Notes: a model not told the origin generated them from the sequence alone. Numbered from the stretch's first letter, positions 44,246 to 53,640 are shown. The stretch: DNA of 64,000 nt from Solibacillus sp. FSL R7-0668 (GCF_038006205.1 NZ_JBBOUU010000001.1:1986001-2050000); one strand, 5' to 3'. A program made the numbers and translations.

Positions 44246-45319
44246 TTTTTCATATTGTGTAATTAAGGACACCATTTCTGCTGGTGTTTTTGGTTGCTCT
44301 ACATCAAGCATTTTATCGATCATTTCATCGGCATTTGCAGCAAGTAACGCCACCGCCTTATAAAATGATGCATTGGTCATTGTATCTTCATCCAAAACAT
44401 GTGCAAAGCCCTGTTGTTTAAACAAACGGGCATTTAATATTTGGTCGCCACGACTTTTGGCTGCGGATAACGGAATTAATAGCATCGGTTTGTGTAATGC
44501 TAAAAATTCAAAAATAGAATTGGAGCCTGCACGTGATACTATGAAATCCGCCGCATATAACAAATTCGGCAATTCATCCGTTACATATTCAAATTGACGA
44601 TACCCTTCTAACCCTTCTAATGACGGATTTACATTTCCCTTACCACATAGGTGGATGATTTGATAGCGCTCGCGTAATTGCGTTAAATTTTCACGCACCG
44701 CCTCGTTAATAACTACGGACCCAAGGCTACCCCCCATAATTAAGAGCACCTTTTTATCCGCTGTAAAACCACAGTAAGCAAGCCCACGCTCCCGATTGCC
44801 TTCAAATAATTGCTGGCGAATGATGGAGCCCGTACAAGTCGCCTTATCATTTGGTAAATGTTTGACCGTTTCCTTGAACACCGTAAAAATATGAGATGCA
44901 AATGGAAGTGCGATTTTGTTGGCTAACCCTGGCGTTACATCTGATTCATGTACAACAACTGGAATATTTGCTAATTTTGCAGCAATTACCACGGGTACTG
45001 AAACAAAGCCACCTTTTGAAAAAATAACACTTGGCTTTACCTTTTTAATAATTGAAAATGCCTGCCCTATCCCCATTAACACTTTAAATGGGTCTGTAAA
45101 ATTTTGCATTGAAAAGTAACGGCGTAATTTTCCACTCGCAATACTATGATAAGGTAATTCAGGAAAAGCGTTGCCGATTAATTCCTTCTCGATTCCATCC
45201 TGTGATCCAATATAGTGCACATCATAATTTGCTTCGATTAAAGATGGGATGATTGCCTCATTCAACGAAACATGACCAGCTGTGCCCCCACCGGTTAAAA
45301 TAATTGATTTTGCTTCCAT
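44243..45319 (-). CDS. murG: UDP-GlcNAc:lipid-I GlcNAc transferase MurG
   Basis: ATG 45319 has SD 'taggag'. The 358-aa product is a GT-B fold glycosyltransferase: 'SIILTGGGTAGHVSLNEAII' (N-terminal G loop), 'GGFVSVPVVIAAKLANIPVV', 'HESDVTPGLANKIALPFASH', 'LLIMGGSLGSVVINEAVREN' and 'ADFIVSRAGSNSIFEFLALH'. It makes lipid II at the inner membrane. It stands alone, not in a dcw cell-division cluster, so it may be a second MurG (paralogue) or a relocated one. A 366-bp AT-rich gap upstream holds nothing else I can support. Confidence 0.92.
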   Translation of the reverse strand: MEAKSIILTGGGTAGHVSLNEAIIPSLIEANYDVHYIGSQDGIEKELIGNAFPELPYHSIASGKLRRYFSMQNFTDPFKVLMGIGQAFSIIKKVKPSVIFSKGGFVSVPVVIAAKLANIPVVVHESDVTPGLANKIALPFASHIFTVFKETVKHLPNDKATCTGSIIRQQLFEGNRERGLAYCGFTADKKVLLIMGGSLGSVVINEAVRENLTQLRERYQIIHLCGKGNVNPSLEGLEGYRQFEYVTDELPNLLYAADFIVSRAGSNSIFEFLALHKPMLLIPLSAAKSRGDQILNARLFKQQGFAHVLDEDTMTNASFYKAVALLAANADEMIDKMLDVEQPKTPAEMVSLITQYEK

Positions 45320-45685
45320 AAGTTTCTCCTAACAAACAATATGAGTATTCCATTCTATGCAACATTATTGCGTTTCATGCATTTTGATCTGCTGCCACCG
45401 CATCAGTTATTATTTTTATATAATAATTTCCTCAAGTAACGATACGTTTTTCTGTCTATATTATTTTTGTTTTTTTGAAAGTAGTTATGTACTTACATAA
45501 GATTCAAATGAATGGTAACAATATTTTGCATTTAACATATAAACTACCTTGTGTATTGTAGCATATTTCATGAGTTTAGAAAACTTTTCATTTAAAAATA
45601 ACGATAGAACGTTTGAAATCCATATCGCTTTATTGTTGAATGAGACAAAAAAATATTATATGTAGAAAATGATTTACAGATATTT

Positions 45686-45713
45686 AAAAAGCCTACCCTA
45701 AAAAAGGTAGGCT
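45686..45713 (-). terminator. Terminator of the CAP-domain gene
   Basis: AAAGCCTACC and GGTAGGCT arms; the minus strand ends in T5, 6 bp past the stop. Confidence 0.85.
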
Positions 45714-45719
45714 ACTTCA

Positions 45720-46550
45720 TTATTTTTTAATAAATTGTTGTGTCCATATATTGCCCGACTTAACATAGCCGACACCAATATGCGTAAATTCTGGATTTAA
45801 AATATTTGCTCGGTGGCCTTCAGAGTTCATCCAAGCTTGGACAACCTGTGCCGCACTTGTTTGACCCTTTGCAATATTTTCCCCAGCTGATTTATAGGAA
45901 ATACCTAATGCTTTCAAACGATCAAATGGGCTACCAAATGTCGGTGAAGTATGAGAGAAGTAGTTGTGATCTTTCATATCCTGAGATTTCTCACGTGCAG
46001 CTGCCATTAATGGTTGATCCATTGCAAGCGCTGGTAACCCCTGATTCGCACGTTCTTTATTCGTTAATTCAACGACTTGCTTTTCAATCGCAGCAACATC
46101 AGCATCATCTACATTATTATCAGGCTGACTTGGTTGTTCTGGTTCAGTCACTTGACCTGGTGGTGTTGTTGGTTGCTCCGGTTTCGTTTCTGGTTGTGGA
46201 TCTGGCTTCACTTCCGGTTTTGTTTCCGGCTTTGGATCTGGTTTTACTTCCGGCTTTGTTTCCGGCTTTGGATCTGGCTTCACTTCCGGTTTCGTTTCCG
46301 GCTTCGGATCTGGTTTTACTTCCGGTTTTGGGAAGGGCTTTAAGATTGATTCTAAATCCCCGATTTGTATATTTTCAAATGGCCATTGAATGTTAAGTTT
46401 AGTTGCATTAATTTGCAATTGTAATTCAGAAGCCGATTGGAAGTAATTCACTTTCGCTTTAACTTCAGCATTGCCCTCCTCTGCATTTGCAACGGGCGCT
46501 TGCGTTGCTAAAAGTAATACTGTACAAAATGATAGAACTGATTTTTTCAT
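45720..46550 (-). CDS. Secreted CAP-domain (SCP/YkwD-like) protein with Pro/Lys/Glu repeats
   Basis: The start is ATG 46550 with 'ggaggc'; a longer frame to 46583 has none. The 276-aa product has a signal peptide '[20 protein letters not shown]' cut after ANA. A region of ~12-residue repeats [12 protein letters not shown] (about four, positions ~80-145) acts as a wall-spanning linker. The C-terminal CAP domain follows: '[20 protein letters not shown]', '[20 protein letters not shown]', '[20 protein letters not shown]' and '[20 protein letters not shown]'. Bacterial CAP proteins are extracellular; catalytic role is unproven. Related to YkwD. Confidence 0.92.
   Translation of the reverse strand: MKKSVLSFCTVLLLATQAPVANAEEGNAEVKAKVNYFQSASELQLQINATKLNIQWPFENIQIGDLESILKPFPKPEVKPDPKPETKPEVKPDPKPETKPEVKPDPKPETKPEVKPDPQPETKPEQPTTPPGQVTEPEQPSQPDNNVDDADVAAIEKQVVELTNKERANQGLPALAMDQPLMAAAREKSQDMKDHNYFSHTSPTFGSPFDRLKALGISYKSAGENIAKGQTSAAQVVQAWMNSEGHRANILNPEFTHIGVGYVKSGNIWTQQFIKK
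46174..46335. repeat. Tandem 36-bp repeats coding [12 protein letters not shown]
   Basis: At least three near-identical 36-bp units plus partial ones inside the CAP gene encode the wall-linker repeat. The unit varies by synonymous changes. Such tracts commonly expand or contract by recombination. Confidence 0.85.
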
Positions 46551-46727
46551 TTGTACGCCTCCTTTCGTGATTTCATCGTACATGCAAAATCAAAAAAAAA
46601 ATGGCCTATATTTTGGTAAGTTGTCCAACTCCCAATCTATAAGCCTAGTTTTAGGGGTTTATTCTACTTTTTTATGCGTAAATTTATCCAACCTGCGCAA
46701 CAATTTCATGTCAAAAGCTATTGACGC

Positions 46728-47627
46728 CTATTCCCCAATGACCGAAATCTCTTTTATATTTTCACCAATCATCACTAAATTCGGTGCCATTTTTACATAC
46801 TCTGGCAGCCATTGCACCATTCCGTATGCATATTGGAACAGCATCGGATTTTTTATCCCTTCAATGGGTACATAACCCTTCATACGGTATACCGTTTCTG
46901 GTAATTGGCGTACCCAGTCTTCAAAATCCTCTTGTGTAAAGCTTGTCTCAAATTCAATTAAGCGTGAGCCTAAGTTAAAGCTTTCCCCAATGCGCGCAGA
47001 GATGATTTCGTCTTTTGAAATTCGCGCAGTAGACTGCATGTTTTGTAGCAACTTGAGTGGCACGCGCCCATTTGTTGTTTGTAAAATGAATGCTTTTTCG
47101 TTAAAGCCTTGTAATTCGTAGACCACCTGCGCTTGCTCAGACTCTGTTAGTAAATCCGTTTTGTTGGCTAACAATAAGTGTGCGTGACGAATTTGCTCCA
47201 TAAATAATGAGCGCACTTGCGGTGTCAAGCTTGCACGATCCAGCCACAGCTTGCTATCTGCTACGGTGACAATGCCCTTAATATTTAATTGATCGGCAAA
47301 TAGCGGCGAATACACGGCATCCAATGCTTCAACCGGGTGAGCCGCGCCTGTTGTTTCGATTATTAGCACATCAAAATCTTGGTCATGTAACAAGGATTGA
47401 ATTTGGGCCTCTGTTTTTTCTGCACCGCTACAGCAAATACAGCCCTCCAGCATTTCCTTTAATGGTACATCTTCTTCCACCGCCTGCGAATCGAACGGCA
47501 GTTTTCCAAGCTCATTCATGATTACAGCAGGTTTTAAACCCGCTTCTTTTAACTGGCGAATGACATCCGTTAACATCGATGTTTTGCCACTTCCTAAAAA
47601 TCCGCTAAATAAATATACATCCTTCAT
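46728..47627 (-). CDS. CobW/G3E-family GTPase (metal chaperone)
   Basis: ATG 47627 has 'aaggac'. The 299-aa product has P-loop 'FSGFLGSGKTSML' (residues ~8-17), the metal motif 'EGCICCSGAEK' (CxCC), 'IIETTGAAHPVEAL' (switch/G3), and 'LLLANKTDLLT' (base specificity). This is the G3E set of CobW/YjiA zinc-type metallochaperones. The C-terminal CobW domain is short and lacks the usual long His run. Metal and client protein are unknown. It is followed by no obvious partner gene. Confidence 0.93.
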   Translation of the reverse strand: MKDVYLFSGFLGSGKTSMLTDVIRQLKEAGLKPAVIMNELGKLPFDSQAVEEDVPLKEMLEGCICCSGAEKTEAQIQSLLHDQDFDVLIIETTGAAHPVEALDAVYSPLFADQLNIKGIVTVADSKLWLDRASLTPQVRSLFMEQIRHAHLLLANKTDLLTESEQAQVVYELQGFNEKAFILQTTNGRVPLKLLQNMQSTARISKDEIISARIGESFNLGSRLIEFETSFTQEDFEDWVRQLPETVYRMKGYVPIEGIKNPMLFQYAYGMVQWLPEYVKMAPNLVMIGENIKEISVIGE

Positions 47628-47648
47628 GTCGTCACGTCCTTAACACAA

Positions 47649-47682
47649 TGGGCTGGCTTAGGATAAACCCAAGACCAGCCCA
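47649..47682. terminator. Terminator between ctp gene and cobW-type gene
   Basis: TGGGCTGG and CCAGCCCA arms, with an inner CTT/AAG. It follows the ctp stop closely on the minus strand, although the T run is weak. Confidence 0.6.
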
Positions 47683-47688
47683 ATTGAA

Positions 47689-49188
47689 TTATTCATTTGT
47701 TGCTTCTGTCGTACCTAATAATTCTTTTGCTTTTAAAATTTGTGGATCATCTGTTTTTAGCTTTTCACTGATGGCATCCATTAAGGCATACGTTGTTTCT
47801 CCAGTTAATACACCTGTTACCTCCAACTTATTATCTTGTTGGTATTGCTTTAAGGCGTCTACAGATTCTTCAGTGAACATTGTATCCACTGTGCCTGGAT
47901 TGTAGCCAAGCACCTCTAAAATGCGCTCCGCCGTTTGAATCATTGGGTTGGTTGCACCCGCTTCAAAGGACTGTGTAGGGTCAACATAAGGTAATGATGC
48001 ATAGTCAGGATATTTGACCTCGACATCTGGCTTAATCCCTTTTTCATTTATCCAGTTACCATCTGGTGTTAACCATTTACCTGTTGTGAATTTTAAATTT
48101 GCACCGTCTTCCATATAAAGGACTTCTTGCATTGTTCCTTTACCGAATGATGTTAAACCGATTAGTTTGGCCCCAGCAGATTCTTTTAACGCACCTGCTA
48201 AAATTTCTGAAGCAGAGGCACTTCCTTCATCGATTAATACCGTAATTGGCAGATTATACTTAATACCATTATCTGCTTTTACTATAGACGGCTCTTGATC
48301 TTTTTCTTGGATTTGGACAATCGTTTTACCAGATTCAACAAATAAGTTTGAAATATCGATTGCCGCTTTTAAGAAACCACCTGGATTTTGACGAACATCT
48401 AAAATGATAGCAGTCATGCCTTGCTTTTCAAATTCTTCAAGTAGCTTTTCCAGTTCTGTTGCTGTGTTCTCGCTAAATGATGTAATTTGGAAGTGTGCGA
48501 TTCCATTTTCGTCAATATCGCCATATACCGTTTCAACAGGAATATCATCACGCACGATGGTTACATCAAACGGTGTTGCATCTCCACGTTGAATGGATAA
48601 AGTGACTTTAGTACCCTTCTCACCACGGATTAGTAATACCGCTTCCGTAGAGCTCATGCCCTTTACGCTTTTGCCATCTACTGAAAGCACCAAATCTTTT
48701 GGCTGTAATCCTGCTTTTTCTGCAGGCGTATTTTTGATTGGTGAAACGATCATAATATAGCCGTTTCGCTCCGAGATTTCTGCACCAATGCCTTGGAAGC
48801 TCGATGATAAGCTATCATTAAATGATGTTGCTTCCTCTTTATCCATATAGTCAGAATAGGGGTCACCTAATGAATCGAATAATCCATTAATGGCACCATG
48901 AATCAATTGATCTTCCTCGACGTCTTCATAGTACTTATCTTTTAATGCATCATACGCTTCATATAGCTGCTTAAATTCGGTACGCTCAACCGGAACCTTT
49001 ACTTCAACAACTTTTTGCTCACCAAATGTAAGCGCAAAAATTGTTAAGCCGGCTGTAACTAAAATCGTTAGAAATAGGAGCATAATGAATGCAAATGGTT
49101 TCATGCGTAAATATTTACCCGCAGGTTTTACTTTCACTTGCTGCTCGTTGTTTTCGGGTTGTTGCCCACTTTGATTTTGTTCATCCAT
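47689..49188 (-). CDS. C-terminal processing peptidase, S41 family (CtpA/CtpB-like)
   Basis: The start is ATG 49188 with SD 'agtggtg'; the frame to 49230 has none. The 499-aa product has one N-terminal membrane segment (~35-55), a PDZ domain ('IGAEISERNGYIMIVSPIKN', 'GLQPKDLVLSVDGKSVKGMS'), and the protease core: 'VLIDEGSASASEILAGALKE' with the Ser nucleophile and 'IGLTSFGKGTMQEVLY' with the Lys. A peptidoglycan-binding domain ends the protein ('LGYNPGTVDTMFTEESVDAL'). In Bacillus such enzymes cut periplasmic-side regulators such as SpoIVFA; the target here is unknown. Confidence 0.93.
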   Translation of the reverse strand: MDEQNQSGQQPENNEQQVKVKPAGKYLRMKPFAFIMLLFLTILVTAGLTIFALTFGEQKVVEVKVPVERTEFKQLYEAYDALKDKYYEDVEEDQLIHGAINGLFDSLGDPYSDYMDKEEATSFNDSLSSSFQGIGAEISERNGYIMIVSPIKNTPAEKAGLQPKDLVLSVDGKSVKGMSSTEAVLLIRGEKGTKVTLSIQRGDATPFDVTIVRDDIPVETVYGDIDENGIAHFQITSFSENTATELEKLLEEFEKQGMTAIILDVRQNPGGFLKAAIDISNLFVESGKTIVQIQEKDQEPSIVKADNGIKYNLPITVLIDEGSASASEILAGALKESAGAKLIGLTSFGKGTMQEVLYMEDGANLKFTTGKWLTPDGNWINEKGIKPDVEVKYPDYASLPYVDPTQSFEAGATNPMIQTAERILEVLGYNPGTVDTMFTEESVDALKQYQQDNKLEVTGVLTGETTYALMDAISEKLKTDDPQILKAKELLGTTEATNE

Positions 49189-49310
49189 TAAAATTTTCAC
49201 CACTCTCATATTTGCCATGACTGATTTCACACATATACCAATAATAGCAGTTTCCTAGCAACTAGAAAAGAATAGTCACCAATTTTTTTATTTAGATGAC
49301 AATATAAAGA

Positions 49311-49353
49311 AAAAAGCAGTGCGATTCAGCAAGATTTTGCCGCTGCACTGCCT
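49311..49353 (-). terminator. Terminator of the DUF6612-like lipoprotein gene
   Basis: AAGCAGTGC and GCACTGC arms; on the minus strand it ends in T6, 4 bp past the stop. Confidence 0.7.
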
Positions 49354-49356
49354 CCA

Positions 49357-50202
49357 TTATTGAGAAACTGCTTTGTCCTTGACCTCTTTTGGTACAGTAA
49401 TTTCTGCTAACTCGTCAAATTTACTATATTCAATGGTCGCATCATTCACTATTTGCGCTGGCTGACCTTCCATTTCCATATTCATTGTTAGATCCATCTC
49501 AATTTCTTTTGTATCAAACGTATTCTTATCAATGACCAGCTCATATTTGGAGTCTTCAAATGTCATCGTTTTCATGAGATCATTCGACATTTCTGCTGTT
49601 TCCCCAACGGTTGCCTCCAATTGCCCAGCAATAAACTCTTTAAATTTGTCCCCTTCAATATTCAATGTTAATAAATAGCTCTTATCATCCTGTTTGAACT
49701 CAAAATCATCAATGAACTGCTTCAATTGCTGCAGTTGAACTGTGGCATCGGTTTGTGCACCTGTTTGCGCGAGTATTTGCTGATATTGGTCGTCGGGAAG
49801 CTTTACCCACTGATTCGCCTCACCATTTAACAAGTAAAAGCCATCCGCTTTGCTCATATACATTTCGATCGGCATTTCCATCGATTCACCGCCCATATCC
49901 ATTGCGACCGTTCCTTTTGTATACATGGCCATTGGATTTTGCTGAATATCCATTTCTAAATCAGAAGATGTTGAAAATTGGACGGTTTCTCCTTCGATCA
50001 CCATTTCGGTATATTGCTCCATATCCACTGATGCATGTACATTTTTTAATGTTTGCTGACGCTCGATTGCTTTTTCAAAAACCTGCTGGAGTGTTAAGCT
50101 CGATTTATCTTGCGTGCCTGTAATAGGTTCAGCCGTATCTGAGCAAGCTGCTAAGGTGAATACCATTAGTGCCGATGTTGCCAATACGTAATATTTTTTC
50201 AA
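49357..50202 (-). CDS. Lipoprotein of the LolA/DUF6612-like type
   Basis: The preferred start is TTG 50202, 8 nt after 'aaggggt'; the frame to 50211 starts too close to the SD. The ~281-aa product has a signal peptide with lipobox 'LAAC' at about residue 20, then a beta-rich domain: 'HASVDMEQYTEMVIEGETVQ', 'MYMSKADGFYLLNGEANQWV', 'LLTLNIEGDKFKEFI' and 'VIDKNTFDTKEIEMDLTMNM'. This looks like the LolA-like DUF6612 group of Bacillales lipoproteins. Function is unknown; probably attached to the outer face of the membrane. Single gene. Confidence 0.8.
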   Translation of the reverse strand: MKKYYVLATSALMVFTLAACSDTAEPITGTQDKSSLTLQQVFEKAIERQQTLKNVHASVDMEQYTEMVIEGETVQFSTSSDLEMDIQQNPMAMYTKGTVAMDMGGESMEMPIEMYMSKADGFYLLNGEANQWVKLPDDQYQQILAQTGAQTDATVQLQQLKQFIDDFEFKQDDKSYLLTLNIEGDKFKEFIAGQLEATVGETAEMSNDLMKTMTFEDSKYELVIDKNTFDTKEIEMDLTMNMEMEGQPAQIVNDATIEYSKFDELAEITVPKEVKDKAVSQ

Positions 50203-50345
50203 AAGCTTCAACCCCTTTTCTATTCATCTATACCCGAACTTATCAATTATTATCGTATTTCGATGAGGTGTTATTTATTCCCTTTATTTGTAACCGTTTA
50301 ATGCTCGGAGGCATTTTCAAACCTCCCACTGAGCAAAGGTTCACG

Positions 50346-50810
50346 CTATAATTCAATGTCATATTTTTCTTCAATAAACTTATGTAATTCAACATAAGTT
50401 GCAAACGCGACACCAATAACTATTTCATTTTCAGTGGATTCTGGGTCAATTTTCTTCTCATTTTCGCTTGAAATATGAAAATCCATTGGTAGCCTTTTGA
50501 TTTCCTCATGTATATTATGCGCGGCTTTATTGCGCCAATGATTGAGTAAGCGTAAATTATCATATAGTTTATGATCAATGAAGCCCATCGAGAATACAAA
50601 ATAGAGTTTTGTAGCATAATTTGAATCTAATATAGGGATGTAGGTATCTCCTCTATTTTTTTTAGAATAGTCCTCTACACCGACTCCCTTAGCTTTTATC
50701 AAGCAGTTAATCGCATTTTCACAAAAAAGGTGGACGGTCACAATATTGGATAACGGGTCACTATTGGTCGTTAATCTTTCTACAAATATTTTCCCTACTT
50801 CTTTACTCAT
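50346..50810 (-). CDS. HEPN-domain-like protein (154 aa)
   Basis: The best start is ATG 50810 (9 nt after 'agaggag'); the frame extends to 50858. The product has a helical 'HLFCENAINCLIKAKG' followed by 'LRLLNHWRNKAAHNIHEEI'. The R-x4-H in 'WRNKAAH' is the metal-independent RNase signature of HEPN proteins. The tail is acidic ('ENEKKIDPESTENE'). HEPN domains occur in toxin-antitoxin, CRISPR and anti-phage RNases. No nucleotidyltransferase (MNT) antitoxin is adjacent, so a defence role is only a hypothesis. Alternatively MltR-like. Confidence 0.65.
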   Translation of the reverse strand: MSKEVGKIFVERLTTNSDPLSNIVTVHLFCENAINCLIKAKGVGVEDYSKKNRGDTYIPILDSNYATKLYFVFSMGFIDHKLYDNLRLLNHWRNKAAHNIHEEIKRLPMDFHISSENEKKIDPESTENEIVIGVAFATYVELHKFIEEKYDIEL

Positions 50811-50987
50811 TTTTTTCATCTCCTCTTTATCATTATTTGAAGAAGAGGACCAATCCATAACCTATTCTTGAGAATATTTTTTGCGTATACAACCGTCGAT
50901 ACATTTCTTTCCTAACTTTTCATTATTTTGAGGATTTCAATGAGGCTTGTATACAACATTGACTGCAGCGTTACTCTTTGACACAAA

Positions 50988-51314
50988 TTACTTGTCCTCG
51001 ACATCAATCAAGAAAATTGCCTTTTCAAAGCCTCCACGTTTCTCATTTTTTTGCTGTCGTATTACTTCTAGTTCTTCATAAGTCACACCTAATGCACTAA
51101 GAGCTGTATGTACTAACTCTAAAATATCAGCTAATTCTTCAACGCTTGCATGGACAGTATCTGCCGCGTAAAACTCTTTTGCTTCTTCAATCATCTTCGC
51201 CTTAACTTCTTTTAAAAGCTCATTAGGTTCCATGATTCGAGCGTTATATGTTAACCCATCTGCTTCGATAATTTCTAAAATCTTATCTCTTACTAATTTA
51301 TTATACACAGGCAT
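50988..51314 (-). CDS. MazG-like nucleotide pyrophosphohydrolase
   Basis: ATG 51314 has 'aaaaggag'. The 108-aa product 'MPVYNKLVRDKILEIIEADG' has 'KMIEEAKEFYAA...VEELADILELV', the EExE...ELxDIL metal-binding helices of MazG/phosphoribosyl-ATP-type hydrolases. It likely hydrolyses an NTP or modified nucleotide, or a related compound, with Mg2+. It lies 177 bp upstream of the HEPN-like gene on the same strand. Co-transcription is possible but unproven. Similar standalone proteins are common in Bacillales. Confidence 0.85.
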   Translation of the reverse strand: MPVYNKLVRDKILEIIEADGLTYNARIMEPNELLKEVKAKMIEEAKEFYAADTVHASVEELADILELVHTALSALGVTYEELEVIRQQKNEKRGGFEKAIFLIDVEDK

Positions 51315-51386
51315 AATCTTTGGCTCCTTTTCCTATAAAAACTGTGTCCAACTAAATGGTTCCTATCAATATTGCGAATGTACTTA

Positions 51387-52016
51387 TTATTTTATTTTTT
51401 TGTAATATCCGCGTGCTGGGTAGTAACGGTCATAGTCAATTTTATCTAATGCTTTTAAGTCATATACTTCATATACCCCATCGACCATGATATAATCGCA
51501 AGTTTCACCGGTTTCATAGGTTGCCTTGAGCTTTTTATTTTTTATACCATTGATGAAAATAGATTTGCTTCTATCTTTTTCGACTCCAAATACGTCATAG
51601 GACTCTACTAATAATTCAAACCCTAATTTTTTATAAAAATGATTTGCTTGTTCATCTCCCCGTGTATACAATTCTATAAATTCAATAGGAGTACTTTCCA
51701 GTTCTTTTAAAGCTGTTTCATATAACTGACGCCCAATTCCTTTAGATTGGTAGTCCGGATGAACAGCAATAACTTTTAAAAACGCGCCTAAGCCTTTTGC
51801 TAAAAAGGATGTTTTTAATTGTTCTGTATCAAGTACCATATCTAGTAGTCCAACAACAATCCCGTCCTCTATTGCGATCAACTCAATGGATGGACGCCCT
51901 TCAAATGTTGGTTTCGACGTTTCAACATCTTCGTACATAGATGTATATAAATACGCTAGCACTCTACAACGGAGCCAACTATCCTCATATTTTGGTGTAT
52001 ACTTTTGGATGTTCAT
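51387..52016 (-). CDS. GNAT-family N-acetyltransferase
   Basis: ATG 52016 has 'aaaaggaga'. The 209-aa product has the acetyl-CoA motif 'LKVIAVHPDYQSKGIGRQLY' (Q-x-x-G-x-G), then 'ELYTRGDEQANHFYKKLGFE' which is typical of the C-terminal motif. The rest 'YDVFGVEKDRSKSIFINGIK' is less familiar, with a tail ending in basic residues. The acceptor substrate is unknown. The promoter for the three genes 52016-50346 may be shared. Confidence 0.88.
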   Translation of the reverse strand: MNIQKYTPKYEDSWLRCRVLAYLYTSMYEDVETSKPTFEGRPSIELIAIEDGIVVGLLDMVLDTEQLKTSFLAKGLGAFLKVIAVHPDYQSKGIGRQLYETALKELESTPIEFIELYTRGDEQANHFYKKLGFELLVESYDVFGVEKDRSKSIFINGIKNKKLKATYETGETCDYIMVDGVYEVYDLKALDKIDYDRYYPARGYYKKIK

Positions 52017-52061
52017 AAATGTCTCCTTTTAAATTTTTTTGTTTATATAGAAAAAACAACC

Positions 52062-52096
52062 AAAAATCCTCCTGAACTTAAATGTCAGAAGGATTA
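52062..52096 (-). terminator. Terminator of the copper amine oxidase-like domain gene
   Basis: AATCCT and AGGATT arms with inner CTGA/TCAG; on the minus strand it ends in T5. Confidence 0.65.
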
Positions 52097-52197
52097 GTTA
52101 GATTTCAATAGCTAAATTATAGACAAATAACTATTATTATTCTATATTATGGAAATTATTTTGCATAAATAAGTTTACTCATTAGGTTTTGTACACC

Positions 52198-53040
52198 TTA
52201 TGGAATGGTATTACTAATAACCGTCACAAAGCCGTTCGCAAAAGCCCTATCAATTAATGTATCCATGGCTTGTCTTGCGTTTTCATTAAACAAATACCAT
52301 TGATGCTCAGTAGGCACATGAATCAAAACTTGGGGTTGACTGGATAAATTGTCATCAAAACTTTGAACTAAAGTATACATATCAAAACGCGCTATGCTAT
52401 TCCCTTCTTGGTCTATAAAATCGTATTGACCGCTTTTATAATATTCCCCAGGTGAAGGATGACTCATCCACGTATAATTAGCAGGAGCTTCTATCTTACT
52501 TCCTTTATTTTCTATAAAAACATTATAAATAGCTTCGTTATAACCATGCCCTTTAATTTCCTGGATTATTCCGCCCATTGTCGCATGATATTCGTGCTGT
52601 AATGCTTTGACTTTTACACTATCAATAATGAATGGCTTCGTATCAACCGTGACTATACCGTATTTATAATTGACATTGCTGCCAAATGATTCGGCAATAA
52701 AACGCATCGGAACAAACGTACGATTATTCTTTATATATGGTTTTACATCAAGAAGTTCCGTTTTTCCATTTTTTACTACTTTATTGCTATTAAATTTTAA
52801 GATTACTTTCATATCGTTTTTAGTAAGCGTGACTTGCGAATCTGACCAATTGACGTTAGCTCCTAAGTTTTCACTAATTACACGTAAAGGAACCATTGTA
52901 CGATTATTTTTAACTTCTAGATTCACATCAGATGCAATCGTAATACCATCAATTGTTATTTGATTGGTTGTCGCATAGGTGGGCGTAGATATATTGATTA
53001 AATTTAGTGCAAGTAAAATTCCTAAGATTACTTTTTTCAT
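52198..53040 (-). CDS. Secreted protein with copper amine oxidase N-terminal-like (stalk) domain
   Basis: ATG 53040 has SD 'aaaggaatgg'. The 280-aa product starts with a signal peptide (MKKVILGILLALNLINISTP, ending YAT). Two repeats of the Cu_amine_oxidN1 type follow: 'LEVKNNRTMVPLRVISENLG', 'ANVNWSDSQVTLTKNDM', and 'PYIKNNRTFVPMRFIAESFG'. In Bacillales this module occurs in many secreted wall proteins and is not an oxidase. The C-terminal half (~140-280) is unrecognised. The reader should not infer amine oxidase activity. Confidence 0.87.
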   Translation of the reverse strand: MKKVILGILLALNLINISTPTYATTNQITIDGITIASDVNLEVKNNRTMVPLRVISENLGANVNWSDSQVTLTKNDMKVILKFNSNKVVKNGKTELLDVKPYIKNNRTFVPMRFIAESFGSNVNYKYGIVTVDTKPFIIDSVKVKALQHEYHATMGGIIQEIKGHGYNEAIYNVFIENKGSKIEAPANYTWMSHPSPGEYYKSGQYDFIDQEGNSIARFDMYTLVQSFDDNLSSQPQVLIHVPTEHQWYLFNENARQAMDTLIDRAFANGFVTVISNTIP

Positions 53041-53313
53041 TTTTGACCATTCCTTTTATGTAATTGTATTCCTGTTTTAAAGATTCAATAAAGGCTTCTA
53101 AATTCCCTTCATGCTTAAATGTCATTTTTTAGTTCCAATAATCACTATGTTCGGGTTAATTGAACAAAAGGTTACTTTATAAATCATTTATGTCATTCAT
53201 TTTGATATGCTTTTAATTTATGGAGATTATTTTCGAGTTTGCGTATGTGTTGTGCCGAACGTTTATTGTTTACTAAAAATACACATACTTCAAATAATGA
53301 AGGAAGTGACAAT

Positions 53314-53601
53314 ATGAAAATTTTACTATTATTATTCACGATTATTATCCCAGTTATCATGCTCTATTTAGATCGTAGAATAGATAAAGCCCATAATTTT
53401 TTTAATCTATTTGCTGTAATTAGTTTTTTAATATTTAGTATTATTGCCTCAACCTCCATCTACCAAATAATCGCTGACGGGGATGTATTTATGACGACGA
53501 TTCACGGCCTTTTCCTGAATGAAGTATTTTTACTGACTGGTGCTTATGTTGGAGTATTCACCATTTATCGATTATTGAAGCTGACGTTAGAGGAAAGTTG
53601 A
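53314..53601 (+). CDS. Small membrane protein (95 aa, three helices)
   Basis: The start is ATG 53314 with 'aaggaag'; the frame before it lacks SD. The product 'MKILLLLFTIIIPVIMLYLD' has helix 1, then 'FFNLFAVISFLIFSIIASTS' (helix 2) and a third 'VFLLTGAYVGVFTIYRLLKL'. It is not a known family. The gene lies between two oppositely oriented genes; the terminator at 53641 is shared with the one to the right. Confidence 0.75.
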   Translation: MKILLLLFTIIIPVIMLYLDRRIDKAHNFFNLFAVISFLIFSIIASTSIYQIIADGDVFMTTIHGLFLNEVFLLTGAYVGVFTIYRLLKLTLEES

Positions 53602-53640
53602 GAAGCATTTCAAAGCGCGGAGATATAGAATACACAAAAA

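Noticed and set aside
46077-46396. Plus-strand frames rich in Leu, Trp and Phe
   Set aside because: They are artefacts of the 36-bp repeats of the CAP-domain gene read backwards.
52198-53040. Annotation as a copper amine oxidase enzyme
   Set aside because: Only the small N-terminal stalk-type repeat is present; the catalytic domain and the Tyr-derived cofactor site are absent.
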